A DNA stretch of 64,000 nucleotides, from the NCBI RefSeq assembly GCF_039655745.1, contig NZ_JBBYXI010000003.1, positions 434,001-498,000 on the forward strand. The letters are read 5' to 3'. Positions 16,493 through 24,657 of this stretch are shown here, piece by piece. The notes under the pieces are model-generated. The model did no database searches and had not been told where the DNA came from. It saw only the letters and a program-made list of their open reading frames with translations. The stretch comes from Hohaiivirga grylli (GTDB lineage Bacteria; Pseudomonadota; Alphaproteobacteria; Rhizobiales; Beijerinckiaceae). Position 1 is the first letter of the stretch; every line of letters begins with the position of its first letter. Position numbers and translations under genes: made by a program.

Positions 16493-17645
16493 TAATTGCG
16501 TGTGGCAGGAAACGTGAATCGTTCTTGGTAATTGGTGTCGTATCTTCGCGAACACCAATACCGGCTGCTTCATCTGCAATAATCCAACTGCCAATAACCG
16601 GATAATTTCCATCTATGCATGGGATATTTGCCAGAGCTTGTCGGATATAACCCTCGCCACCATAGGCGCCATCAGCCCGATCAATAACAGCCCCATCTTT
16701 CATCAGCATGATATTTGCGCCTTCACGTGAAAACAGGGGTTTTCTGGCAAATGATGTACCCAGGGCCCATTTCTCACGATCATCTTCAAAGAAAGCGGGT
16801 AAAAGATTGGGGTGATCAGGGGCCATGTCCCATAACAGAGGTAATATGCCTTTGTTAGAAAGAATAGCTTTCCAGCATGGTTCAAGGAAGCGGGTTGGCG
16901 TATCGCCAAGATTGGCGGCATAGCTGTCACCCAGCATCCATTCCCATGGGTAAAGCTTGAAGATCAGTTCAATTGGCGTAGCATTCTGGTCGCAGAAATA
17001 GCCGTCCGTCAGCAGACCAATATCCTGAATATCTACAAATTCAGTTGTCAGGCCTGCCAGTTTACCACAGTCCTGAATATAGGAAGCTGTGCCCATATCT
17101 TCTTCAGATTCACTCATACAGCTTACATGAAAGGTTTTTCCGGCTGCAATAGAGGAGAGGGCGGCAATCAGGCGGTCATGAATTGAGTTAAACTGGTCAG
17201 CATCAGCAGGCAATGTACCGGATGCCATCAGCTCTTCAAGCCAGGACCATTGGAAACAGGCCGCTTCATAAAGGGCTGTCGGAGTGTCAGCATTATATTC
17301 CAGAAGCTTTGCAGGTCCATTGCCGTCATATGCAAAATCAAATCGACCATAAAGGCTTCTGTCGCCTCGGTTATAACTACTTGCGATAGCATCCCATGCA
17401 GTCTGCGGAATGCTTAGACGTTTCAGAATCTCTTCATCGCGAACAGCACGAGCCACAATGTCGAGAGCCATCTGATGCAGCTCCTGTGAGGGATATTCCA
17501 ACTGCTCTTCTATTTCTTTCAAGGTAAAGGCGTAATAGGCGGTTTCATCCCAGTAGGGCAGATTATCAATTGTGTGATATTTGAAGCCACTTTCTTCTGC
17601 GCTTTTACGCCAGTTTGGCCGTTCCTTTACCTTGATACGCTGCAT
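16485..17645 (-). CDS. ygiC: YgiC-type glutathionylspermidine synthase-like ATP-grasp protein
   Basis: 386 residues, the same length as E. coli YgiC. The sequence matches the ATP-grasp synthetase domain of glutathionylspermidine synthase, without the amidase half: YNADTPTALYEAACFQWSW, IELIFKLYPWEWML, LLPLLWDMAPDHPNLLPAFF and YGGEGYIRQ. YgiC is inferred to ligate an amine to a peptide or glutathione-like carboxylate, but its true substrate is unknown. The ATG at 17645 is chosen because it gives the family N-terminus MQRIKVKERPNWRK; ATGs further up would overlap ygiB. It lies four bases after ygiB on the same strand, a conserved ygiBC pair. Confidence 0.9.
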   Translation of the reverse strand: MQRIKVKERPNWRKSAEESGFKYHTIDNLPYWDETAYYAFTLKEIEEQLEYPSQELHQMALDIVARAVRDEEILKRLSIPQTAWDAIASSYNRGDRSLYGRFDFAYDGNGPAKLLEYNADTPTALYEAACFQWSWLEELMASGTLPADADQFNSIHDRLIAALSSIAAGKTFHVSCMSESEEDMGTASYIQDCGKLAGLTTEFVDIQDIGLLTDGYFCDQNATPIELIFKLYPWEWMLGDSYAANLGDTPTRFLEPCWKAILSNKGILPLLWDMAPDHPNLLPAFFEDDREKWALGTSFARKPLFSREGANIMLMKDGAVIDRADGAYGGEGYIRQALANIPCIDGNYPVIGSWIIADEAAGIGVREDTTPITKNDSRFLPHAIIG

Positions 17646-17649
17646 ATGA

Positions 17650-18336
17650 TTATCCGCCATAGCTCCGGCTTGAATAACCGCGTCCGGTTGAACCAAAGCC
17701 ACCGCGTGAACGAACGGCTGATTTTATTGCACTGCCGCCACGCGGAATAACGTTGAACCCGGCACGGTTGCCTGAACGGAACTCTGCAACCGGGGTTTTG
17801 ACAGCGCGTGCCGCAGCAGCACCAGTGCGGGCATAATAACTTCTGCCAGTATTACTGGAATAACAGGAGGCTCCGGCGGCCCCACCGCCTGCACAGCCAT
17901 AGAGAGGAGCGGCAGATGCCGCAGATTGTGTTCCCTGCATCATGCGGGCAGCCATGAAGCCCATCATCATCGGCATGAAATAGCTTGTGCTGCCAGATGT
18001 CGCCTGTGAGGCTTGAGCTGTTGTGGTTGTATTATTATCTGTCGCGACTGTTTCGCCTGTTGCAGCTGTCGGGGCCGTTGCGCATTGACCGGCTCCGTAA
18101 TCCTTCTCACAATCTTCTTTTGTCACGAAGCGTGGCGCTGTCTGCGCATAGGTTGTCATGGCTTCGCCAAATCGGGCCTTACAGGTTGCTTCTGCAACAC
18201 CTGATGAAATGCAATCACTGACCGATGTGAAAATATCGCTATCTGTCACTGCCTCGGTATTATTAGAATACCATGAGTAGGCAATGATGGCTGCTCCGGC
18301 AACAGTAACAAGAGCTAGCGTAGATGATCTTTTCAT
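17650..18336 (-). CDS. ygiB: YgiB-family (DUF1190) envelope protein
   Basis: 228 residues. N-terminal hydrophobic segment (residues 5-22, LALVTVAGAAIIAYSWYS), a conserved cysteine-containing region (SDCISSG, ATCKARFGEAM, TKEDCEKDYGAGQC), a low-complexity Ala/Thr-rich middle, a PMMMGFMAARMM hydrophobic patch, and a Gly/Ser/Arg-rich tail (GFGSTGRGYSSRSYGG). This is the DUF1190/UPF0441 pattern; function is unknown, but in enterics it is co-transcribed with tolC and ygiC. Here the pair stands alone. AGAGGGAC precedes the ATG. Confidence 0.85.
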   Translation of the reverse strand: MKRSSTLALVTVAGAAIIAYSWYSNNTEAVTDSDIFTSVSDCISSGVAEATCKARFGEAMTTYAQTAPRFVTKEDCEKDYGAGQCATAPTAATGETVATDNNTTTTAQASQATSGSTSYFMPMMMGFMAARMMQGTQSAASAAPLYGCAGGGAAGASCYSSNTGRSYYARTGAAAARAVKTPVAEFRSGNRAGFNVIPRGGSAIKSAVRSRGGFGSTGRGYSSRSYGG

Positions 18337-18430
18337 ATCGTCCCTCTGAACCTTGGTAGTTGAGATTCCCTTATAGGGCAGTGATGAAAAAAATCATAGA
18401 GCTTATGAATTGTTTGACATGCTAACGACA

Positions 18431-18460
18431 AAAAAACGCGGCTCAATGGCCGCGTTTTTG
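18431..18460 (-). terminator. Intrinsic terminator of the polar-growth gene
   Basis: Stem AAAAACGCGGC / GCCGCGTTTTT with a 6-base loop; on the minus strand it ends in a long T-run. It lies 20 bases after the stop of the large coiled-coil gene and reads well in both directions. Confidence 0.88.
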
Positions 18461-18479
18461 TTGAGATTTGGTTATCCGC

Positions 18480-21400
18480 TTATTGCAGGCGGCCTGCTGC
18501 ATGAGCCAGCATTGTATAGACCTTACCTGTCTCTGAAGTCAGATATGTATTCGTGAGAATAGAGTCGCGGTCATCCTGAGCAACCTCATTCAGAAGTTTC
18601 TCAAATTCAGCGATGTAGCGATTCACGGTCTTCTGGAATTCAGTATCTGTACGATACTTGTTGCGGATGTCTTCAAAAGCCTGTTGCCCCTGAAGCGTGT
18701 AAAGCTGGCGTGTAAATACGTTGCGCTCGCCACGCTTATAACGATCCCAGAGTTCAACGGCTGCTGAGTGGTCAATCATCCGTGCAATATCAACCGAGAT
18801 TGCATCCAGAGACTCAAGACTGTTTCTACGGCTGCGTTCGCGGCTAGTTTCACTGCTGTGTGTTGGGGCATCTTCATCACGTGATGCACGATTGAGAAGG
18901 TCAGACAACCAGCCTTTTCCTGCCGGAGGAGGAGGGACAGGCGTGACGCTCTGTGGCATTGGTTTGCGATCAGAGTTCAGTGATGCCGTAACCTGTGCAA
19001 CAGATGTAATCTGTGAGGGATTTCCAGATTGCTGGTTGATGGCAGCTGGTGAAGAACTGATCGTTTCATTCATGCCGGAAGCCGTTACAGCTTTGATCTG
19101 ACGCTTGGGAGCGACTTCCGTATCAACGGAACGGCTGGATTTGGTGACAAGTGAGGAAAGTTCATTCAGAGCCTTGATCTGGTCTGATACAACGCGACGC
19201 ATACTTGCAGCTGTTTCCTGTGTTTCCTGAGGCAGCTCGGTTATGCCCTTGCGCAGTTCTGAGCGTGTCTCATCCAGCTCTTTTCTGATCTGGCTAGTCA
19301 TTGCACGCAATTCGTTCATGCTTTCGCTGAATTGGGTTGCGGCACTTGTGAGAGTCTCATGCATCCCGCCCGCTGCGGTTTCATATGCTGACGTGATGAC
19401 AGCATTGATCTGCTGACCTTGAGTATCAGATGTATTGCGCAGGCGATTAAACTGCTGCTCAATCTGTGCAAGTGAATTTGTCAGGTTGCTGGTGAGATGC
19501 TCAGAAACCGTATCAATATCATTCGCACGTGCGTTGAGAGCTTCCATCAGCTGGTTAAGCTGCTGCTGACGCTGATCGAGAACAGAACCCAGATGCATGC
19601 CGACCTGTTCCAGCTTTTCTGCGGTTGCAGAAAGTGTTTCAGACTGAAGCTGTGCTGCATGTGTCAGCATCTGGCTTTTCTGCTCCATGCTTTCTGTCAG
19701 CTCTGTGGTACGGCCCATAACGGCGCTGGAGACCTGATGCAGTGTATTGACGTGGTGGGCAAGCTGGTTGGAAGACACTTCTGTCTTCTGGGAAACCTGT
19801 CCCAGCAGATTTTCAATCTCATGAATACGTGTACCAAGAGTTTCACTGAGTGAACCGAGGTGATCACCGGCATTATTGGAGATTTTATGCAGAATGGCGC
19901 CTGCCTGGCTCAAGTTCTCCAGAATGCTTGCCATTTCGCTCTGGATAGAGCTGTGTGAATTGACAAGCGAAGAAATGGCAGCATTTGCACTTTCATTCAG
20001 AGAGTTCTGGAGCTTAGCTGTTGCGGAGATAACAGCATGGTTGATTTCATGCCCCTTGTTAGCCAGAATATTTTCTATGCCAGCCAGCTGCTCACTGATT
20101 GAGCCCACAATGTCAGAACCACGGTTCTCAAGAACGTGGCCCATTTCATTGAAGCGAGCGTTAAGCTTTTCAATGGCATTCTCACCACTGACTTCAAAGA
20201 CGTCACTGATCTCAGCAATACGGTTTCCGAGGCTTGTCATCAATGATGAGCTGCTGTTGTCGAACAGGCGGTCAATATCAACGATGCGCGCATTCAGATT
20301 TTCCATCAGCTTTGCACCACCATTATCGACAAGAGCTGTCATCTGACCAAGGTGGAGGCCAATGTTCTCGACGAGACCAGAGCCTCTGCTGTCAAACAGA
20401 TCAGAGAGTTCTGCAATGCGGCTTCCAAGCATGCCGGAAGCCGAACGTCCTTTATCCTCAAGTGCCTGTGTAACGGATTCAAGACGATTGACGACACGGA
20501 CTTCAATATCATTGACTCGGCTATCAAGCGTATGGGCAATTTCTGTTGCCTTCTGGCCGAGGACACCATTGATCTCTTCTGCTGCAGAAGAGAGTGTTTC
20601 AGCAAGAAGGGTGCTCTTCGACGCAACAGACTTGCCAAGCTCTTCTGCGCTGGCTTCGAGAGTGCGGGCGGCTTCACGACCACTTTCTGCCATAGCCTTA
20701 GCCATTTCGGCGGTACGGGTAACGAGAACTTCACTGATTGCACTGGAGCGTGCATCAAGTGCCTGATCAATCTTGGAAACCAGTGTGTCAAAGTTTGCGG
20801 TGATCTCGGTTGAACGCTGTCCCATTGATGACACAAGTGCTTCACCGCGGACACCGAGCAGACGGTCCATATCTTCAATACGTTCAGAGATAACCGTATT
20901 GATGCTGTCTGCTTTCGTGGAAATTTGTTCAACAACCTGATTGGTCCGGGTGACGAGGGCATCCCCCTGGGTTGCAAGCAGATGATCCATGTCAGCAAGA
21001 CTGCTGGAGATGGCATTAGACAGTGTTGTTGTCTGTGTTGACAGACGATCAACAACTTCAGAGGTCTGTTTGAGGAAGTTATCTGCCATTTCATGTCCCT
21101 TGACGGAAATGAGCTGATCCATCTCATCAATGCGGCCTGAGATAACAGAAGTCAGATTATTGACTTCAGTTGAAATATGGCTGACGGCTTCGACACCGCG
21201 ACCAATAACATTATCAAAGTCATCAAGGCGGTTGGAGAGGGCAGTGTGGACTTCTTTACCGCGCTCTTCAACGACAGATGCAAGAGTTTCTGCTGTCAGA
21301 CGCAGGGCGTCATTGATGCGTGTGCCCTGAGCTGCCATTGTCAGTACAACATCTTTACCGGTTCCAGCCAGATTAGCCTGAGCTTCAGATGTATGTTTAT

Positions 21401-23240
21401 TAAGGGTTTCAGCCAGTTCCTCCCCATAACCACTGAGGGTTGTTTTGAGGCTGTCAATCTGGGTGTTAACCAGAGAGGCGAAACGGTCACTGAGCCCGAT
21501 GATGTTGCTTTCAAGGTTTTGTCCATGCAGCAGAACATTATCGTTCACGCGCTGGCTGGCACTGTCCAGACGCTCAGCAAGAGTATCGACACGTGCACCA
21601 ATTGTTTCATTGGCAAGCTGAACAGTTCCATCAAGGCGCTCGTAAATTTCCTTGCCACGGCTTGAAATTTCTTCAGCAACCTGAGAGCCAACGTGTGAAA
21701 TACGTTCACGTACTTCACTGCCACGGGCAACAATATCATTAACGATGCTAGTGCCTGCCGTCGTAAGCTGCTCACCCAGAAGGGTGGAGTTTGTTGCGAT
21801 TTCCTGGCCAATGCCGGAAACAGCAGAATGCAGTTCATTGATACTGTTGCCGATATTTTCTGCAACAATACTGCTTGTTTCCATCAGACGGTCTGTCATT
21901 TCGCGGCCGCGCTGATTGAAACTTTCTTCCAGTTCGTTTGCTGTTGCTTCCAAAACGCTGCGAACCGAGCTGCCCTGTGAGGCGATGGAAGCTGATACTT
22001 CCTGTCCTGTTTCGGCCAGACGATCCGTAACTTCCTTACCGCGGGTAATGAAGCTGAGTTCAAGATTTCCAGCTGTTGCTTCAAGGGCTTTCTTAACAGA
22101 TTCACCCTGTAACGAGAGGCTCTCAACAACCCCTTTACCTGTTTCGGCAAGGGTTTTTGTTACAGATTCTGCACCTTCCTGAAGATGCTGGGTCAGTGTA
22201 CCACCTGTGCGCTCAAAGGCGGCTGTGATGTCGCTGATCTTGCTTTCAAGTGCTGATGTCACACTTGCGCCAGCAAGGGTAAGACCATTACGGATTTCTT
22301 CTCCACGCTGATCCAGAAGCGAATTTACACGCTCACTGGCTTCATTCATCGAAGAAGCAATGCGTTGTGCAATCTGCTCAAGGTCTGCAACCATTGTTTC
22401 ATGGGCGCCAGACATGGAGCTGCGTACGCGATCAGCATTAGAAATAATGGCTTCACGCTGAACGCCAAGCTCATCAATGAGTGAGTGAATACGTACTTCA
22501 TTATCGAAGTATGCGCGTTCCATTGTCGAGATTTCGTTACGGACGAGGGTTTCAAGTTCGCCAGCGCGGGCAATTGCTCGCTCTACGCCATCACCAATAG
22601 CCGCAACTTCACGTCTGATTGTCTGTGAAACAGTCAAAACGGCGTCGGTCGTCAAGGATTCAGGCTGAGCCAGATGAATAGCGGCTTCACCAATGGCACG
22701 TGATGCGATGCGAATTTCGTGGGCGCGGACGGCAAGGATAGCTGTAATGAAGAATGCGGCGACCGGCAGAAGCAGAGTGCAGGCACCAAAGAAAATAACA
22801 GCAGGCGAGAGGGTTGCAGAAAGAGACTCTATGGCGGAGAGACCCTGCGACCAGCCAAAATAACCTATGCCACCAAGCCATAATGCAGAAAAGAGTGAGG
22901 CCCAGATGTAAGGTGCTGAGGACGGACGGCGCTGTAAGGCCTGAATGAATATTCCAGCATTGCGGCGATCATCATTGGCGACGGAAGCTTTGTCAGGGGC
23001 GACGACTGCAGGCTGTTCCGGCATATCCATGAGATCAGATGTGCTTGCGCTTTGGGAAGCGTTATCCTCATGCGAGGAGAGGTTGTCAGTTACGGTGTTA
23101 TCCGTACTAACCTCGGCAGCATCCTGTTCCGGGGTGGCAGGCTCGGATGTGACACTGTTCAGGTCAATTGCCAGAGCGTTCTCTACTGCAGAGAATGCTG
23201 CAAATTCCGGATCGTTAATTTTTTTCTGCTTCGTCGCCAT
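18480..23240 (-). CDS. Giant coiled-coil polar-growth protein (GPR/RgsE, TipN-like)
   Basis: 1586 residues. An acidic, disordered N-terminal 100 residues are followed by two membrane helices (about 111-130 and 146-171), then about 1200 residues of continuous helical coiled coil made of related repeats, a proline-rich linker (TPVPPPPAGKGW), and a conserved 120-residue helical C-terminal domain (DIARMIDHSAAVELWDRYKRGERNVFTRQL). The layout fits the Growth Pole Ring protein of Agrobacterium (RgsE in Sinorhizobium) and Caulobacter TipN, which organise the growing or new pole. Databases often label such proteins apolipoprotein- or kinesin-like. About six exact-length 22-residue repeats occupy residues 943-1074. 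ATG 23240 has GAGGA eight bases upstream. It is monocistronic with its own terminator and a CtrA-type box upstream. Confidence 0.8.
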   Translation of the reverse strand: MATKQKKINDPEFAAFSAVENALAIDLNSVTSEPATPEQDAAEVSTDNTVTDNLSSHEDNASQSASTSDLMDMPEQPAVVAPDKASVANDDRRNAGIFIQALQRRPSSAPYIWASLFSALWLGGIGYFGWSQGLSAIESLSATLSPAVIFFGACTLLLPVAAFFITAILAVRAHEIRIASRAIGEAAIHLAQPESLTTDAVLTVSQTIRREVAAIGDGVERAIARAGELETLVRNEISTMERAYFDNEVRIHSLIDELGVQREAIISNADRVRSSMSGAHETMVADLEQIAQRIASSMNEASERVNSLLDQRGEEIRNGLTLAGASVTSALESKISDITAAFERTGGTLTQHLQEGAESVTKTLAETGKGVVESLSLQGESVKKALEATAGNLELSFITRGKEVTDRLAETGQEVSASIASQGSSVRSVLEATANELEESFNQRGREMTDRLMETSSIVAENIGNSINELHSAVSGIGQEIATNSTLLGEQLTTAGTSIVNDIVARGSEVRERISHVGSQVAEEISSRGKEIYERLDGTVQLANETIGARVDTLAERLDSASQRVNDNVLLHGQNLESNIIGLSDRFASLVNTQIDSLKTTLSGYGEELAETLNKHTSEAQANLAGTGKDVVLTMAAQGTRINDALRLTAETLASVVEERGKEVHTALSNRLDDFDNVIGRGVEAVSHISTEVNNLTSVISGRIDEMDQLISVKGHEMADNFLKQTSEVVDRLSTQTTTLSNAISSSLADMDHLLATQGDALVTRTNQVVEQISTKADSINTVISERIEDMDRLLGVRGEALVSSMGQRSTEITANFDTLVSKIDQALDARSSAISEVLVTRTAEMAKAMAESGREAARTLEASAEELGKSVASKSTLLAETLSSAAEEINGVLGQKATEIAHTLDSRVNDIEVRVVNRLESVTQALEDKGRSASGMLGSRIAELSDLFDSRGSGLVENIGLHLGQMTALVDNGGAKLMENLNARIVDIDRLFDNSSSSLMTSLGNRIAEISDVFEVSGENAIEKLNARFNEMGHVLENRGSDIVGSISEQLAGIENILANKGHEINHAVISATAKLQNSLNESANAAISSLVNSHSSIQSEMASILENLSQAGAILHKISNNAGDHLGSLSETLGTRIHEIENLLGQVSQKTEVSSNQLAHHVNTLHQVSSAVMGRTTELTESMEQKSQMLTHAAQLQSETLSATAEKLEQVGMHLGSVLDQRQQQLNQLMEALNARANDIDTVSEHLTSNLTNSLAQIEQQFNRLRNTSDTQGQQINAVITSAYETAAGGMHETLTSAATQFSESMNELRAMTSQIRKELDETRSELRKGITELPQETQETAASMRRVVSDQIKALNELSSLVTKSSRSVDTEVAPKRQIKAVTASGMNETISSSPAAINQQSGNPSQITSVAQVTASLNSDRKPMPQSVTPVPPPPAGKGWLSDLLNRASRDEDAPTHSSETSRERSRRNSLESLDAISVDIARMIDHSAAVELWDRYKRGERNVFTRQLYTLQGQQAFEDIRNKYRTDTEFQKTVNRYIAEFEKLLNEVAQDDRDSILTNTYLTSETGKVYTMLAHAAGRLQ
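20019..20414 (-). repeat. Six 66-base (22-residue) tandem repeats inside the polar-growth gene
   Basis: Six consecutive units of exactly 22 residues follow the pattern x-E-[IM]-x-x-[LV]-[FL]-x-x-x-G near the start and a hydrophobic pair near the end, for example units beginning AELSDLFDSRG, VDIDRLFDNSS, AEISDVFEVSG, NEMGHVLENRG and AGIENILANKG. The protein pattern is conserved but the DNA has diverged, so this is an old amphipathic-helix array, not a recent duplication. Confidence 0.75.
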
Positions 23241-23414
23241 AAATTCGTCCTCAAAGACGCTAAACTCAAAACTTTCCCAACCCAAAGCTTGGGCAAGGGT
23301 AAAAGTGTTAAAATGCAAGAAAAATGGATAATTACCATTTCGGGCACTTTACTACTCATCACATGCCAGTCTATCCCGCTGACGTCACCTATGGAACCCA
23401 ATCTGATGGCAATT

Positions 23415-23429
23415 TTAAGGTTTCATTAA
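23415..23429. promoter_or_regulatory. CtrA-type box TTAA-N7-TTAA upstream of the polar-growth gene
   Basis: Perfect full site TTAA-GGTTTCA-TTAA, 175 bases upstream of the polar-growth ATG and 197 bases before the ferredoxin ATG on the other strand. A further GGTTAAC half-site follows at 23436-23442. CtrA binds TTAA-N7-TTAA in alphaproteobacteria. One chance occurrence per window of this size is roughly expected, so position is the main support. Confidence 0.55.
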
Positions 23430-23625
23430 GAACTTGGTTAACAGCGGAAGTTTCAGAAACATGAGAGGGGCTTAAGGGGTGGATAACCCTAAATATTTTA
23501 TGGGTGCACTTTATCACTGGTAAGGCTCGGCGTTGAGATATTATATATGGTCATAAGATCTGCTGATATTTGTTTGGCCATGGTCGTGAAATTGTCGGTA
23601 AGAATGCCAGAACGGATGTGAATTG

Positions 23626-23946
23626 ATGGTTGAAATTACATTTGTGGACCATGCAGGAACGGCCCGCTCAGTTAATGCTGAAGAGGGAAGTACTATTATG
23701 GAAACAGCTCTGAAAAACGATATTCCCGGAATTGATGGGGAGTGTGGAGGAGCGTGTTCCTGTGCTACCTGCCATGTTTATATTCCGGAGGAATGGCAGA
23801 GTGCTGTGGGTGAACCTTCCCCTATGGAAGAAGATATGCTCGATTTTGCTTCAGATGTTCGTCCGAACTCCCGCCTGTCATGTCAGATCAAAGTCAGACC
23901 TGAGCTTGATGGCCTTGTTGTAAATACACCTGTTCGACAGGGATAA
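23626..23946 (+). CDS. Adrenodoxin-type [2Fe-2S] ferredoxin
   Basis: 106 residues with ligands in the adrenodoxin/ISC spacing: Cys40-x5-Cys46-x2-Cys49-x36-Cys86 (GECGGACSCATCHVY and RLSCQIKV). An extra Cys44 lies in the loop, as is common in this class. Such ferredoxins (FdxB/Fdx type) carry electrons to iron-sulfur assembly, P450 or hydroxylase partners. No partner gene is adjacent. ATG 23626 is preferred to the TTG one codon before it. The gene stands alone between the polar-growth gene and a universal stress protein. Confidence 0.92.
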   Translation: MVEITFVDHAGTARSVNAEEGSTIMETALKNDIPGIDGECGGACSCATCHVYIPEEWQSAVGEPSPMEEDMLDFASDVRPNSRLSCQIKVRPELDGLVVNTPVRQG

Positions 23947-24040
23947 GTATATTTTCTTAACAGTCTGGGCTAAGTAATTCGTTGGGCTGGATTATTCTGA
24001 AAATTGGTATTACATTTTTAGAGTAAATAGGAGAGTGCCT

Positions 24041-24463
24041 ATGTTCAATACTATTCTTGTACCTGTCGATCTTGCTGAAACCGAGGCTTCCAGCCTTGCG
24101 TTAGAACGCGCTATCGAGTTGGCTAAAATTTCTAACGGGCATCTTCGTCTGATTTATATCCGTTCTGTTATGCCGGTAACTTATATGGAATTTGTTCCGC
24201 AGTCTTTTGATACAGAGCAACAGGTTGAATGTGAGCAGAAGCTCGCTGAAATTGCCGCAAAAGTTCCACTTCCTGCCGGTCATGTTTCAGCTGTTGTGCG
24301 CATGGGCTCAATCTATAATGAAGTTCTTGATGAAGCAGACAAGATGAAGGCTGACCTTATTGTTGTAGGGTCACATAGACCAAGCATGGCAACTTATCTC
24401 CTGGGCTCAAACGCTTCGGCAATTGTCCGTCATGCTCAAGCTTCGGTACTCGTTATCCGCTGA
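24041..24463 (+). CDS. Universal stress protein (UspA family)
   Basis: 140 residues forming a single Usp domain: N-terminal strand MFNTILVPVDL, then LRLIYIR and, at the C-terminus, the nucleotide-binding pattern DLIVVGSH with the LLGSNASAIVRHA segment and the last strand SVLVIR. The G-x2-G-x9-G-[ST] motif is incomplete (VGSHRPSMATYLLGSNAS), so ATP binding is likely but not certain. ATG 24041 has AGGAG seven bases upstream; the GTG at 24035 is too close to it. A terminator separates it from the Mrp operon. Confidence 0.92.
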   Translation: MFNTILVPVDLAETEASSLALERAIELAKISNGHLRLIYIRSVMPVTYMEFVPQSFDTEQQVECEQKLAEIAAKVPLPAGHVSAVVRMGSIYNEVLDEADKMKADLIVVGSHRPSMATYLLGSNASAIVRHAQASVLVIR

Positions 24464-24493
24464 ATAATTTTTTGTAGAATATTTATATTCAGG

Positions 24494-24530
24494 ATAATGC
24501 GGTCGATATTATTGGCCGCATTATTTTTTA
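24494..24530 (+). terminator. Intrinsic terminator after universal stress gene
   Basis: Stem ATAATGCGG / CCGCATTAT with a 13-base loop and a run of six T. Confidence 0.88.
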
Positions 24531-24657
24531 ATACTACGGTCTCATCCTAATGATGCTGTGAAATGTATAGAAAAGCACTTTTCGGGGTTGCAAGTTGTTC
24601 TACTGCTTCATATAAATTGAATCATTCAGCAATCCCTAAACCAATCAAAAGGTGCGT

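Noticed and set aside
20339..21130. Open frames in other frames and on the other strand across the large coiled-coil gene (up to 263 codons)
   Set aside because: They arise from the repetitive codon composition of the 1586-residue gene, have odd Leu/Pro/Arg composition and no ribosome sites.
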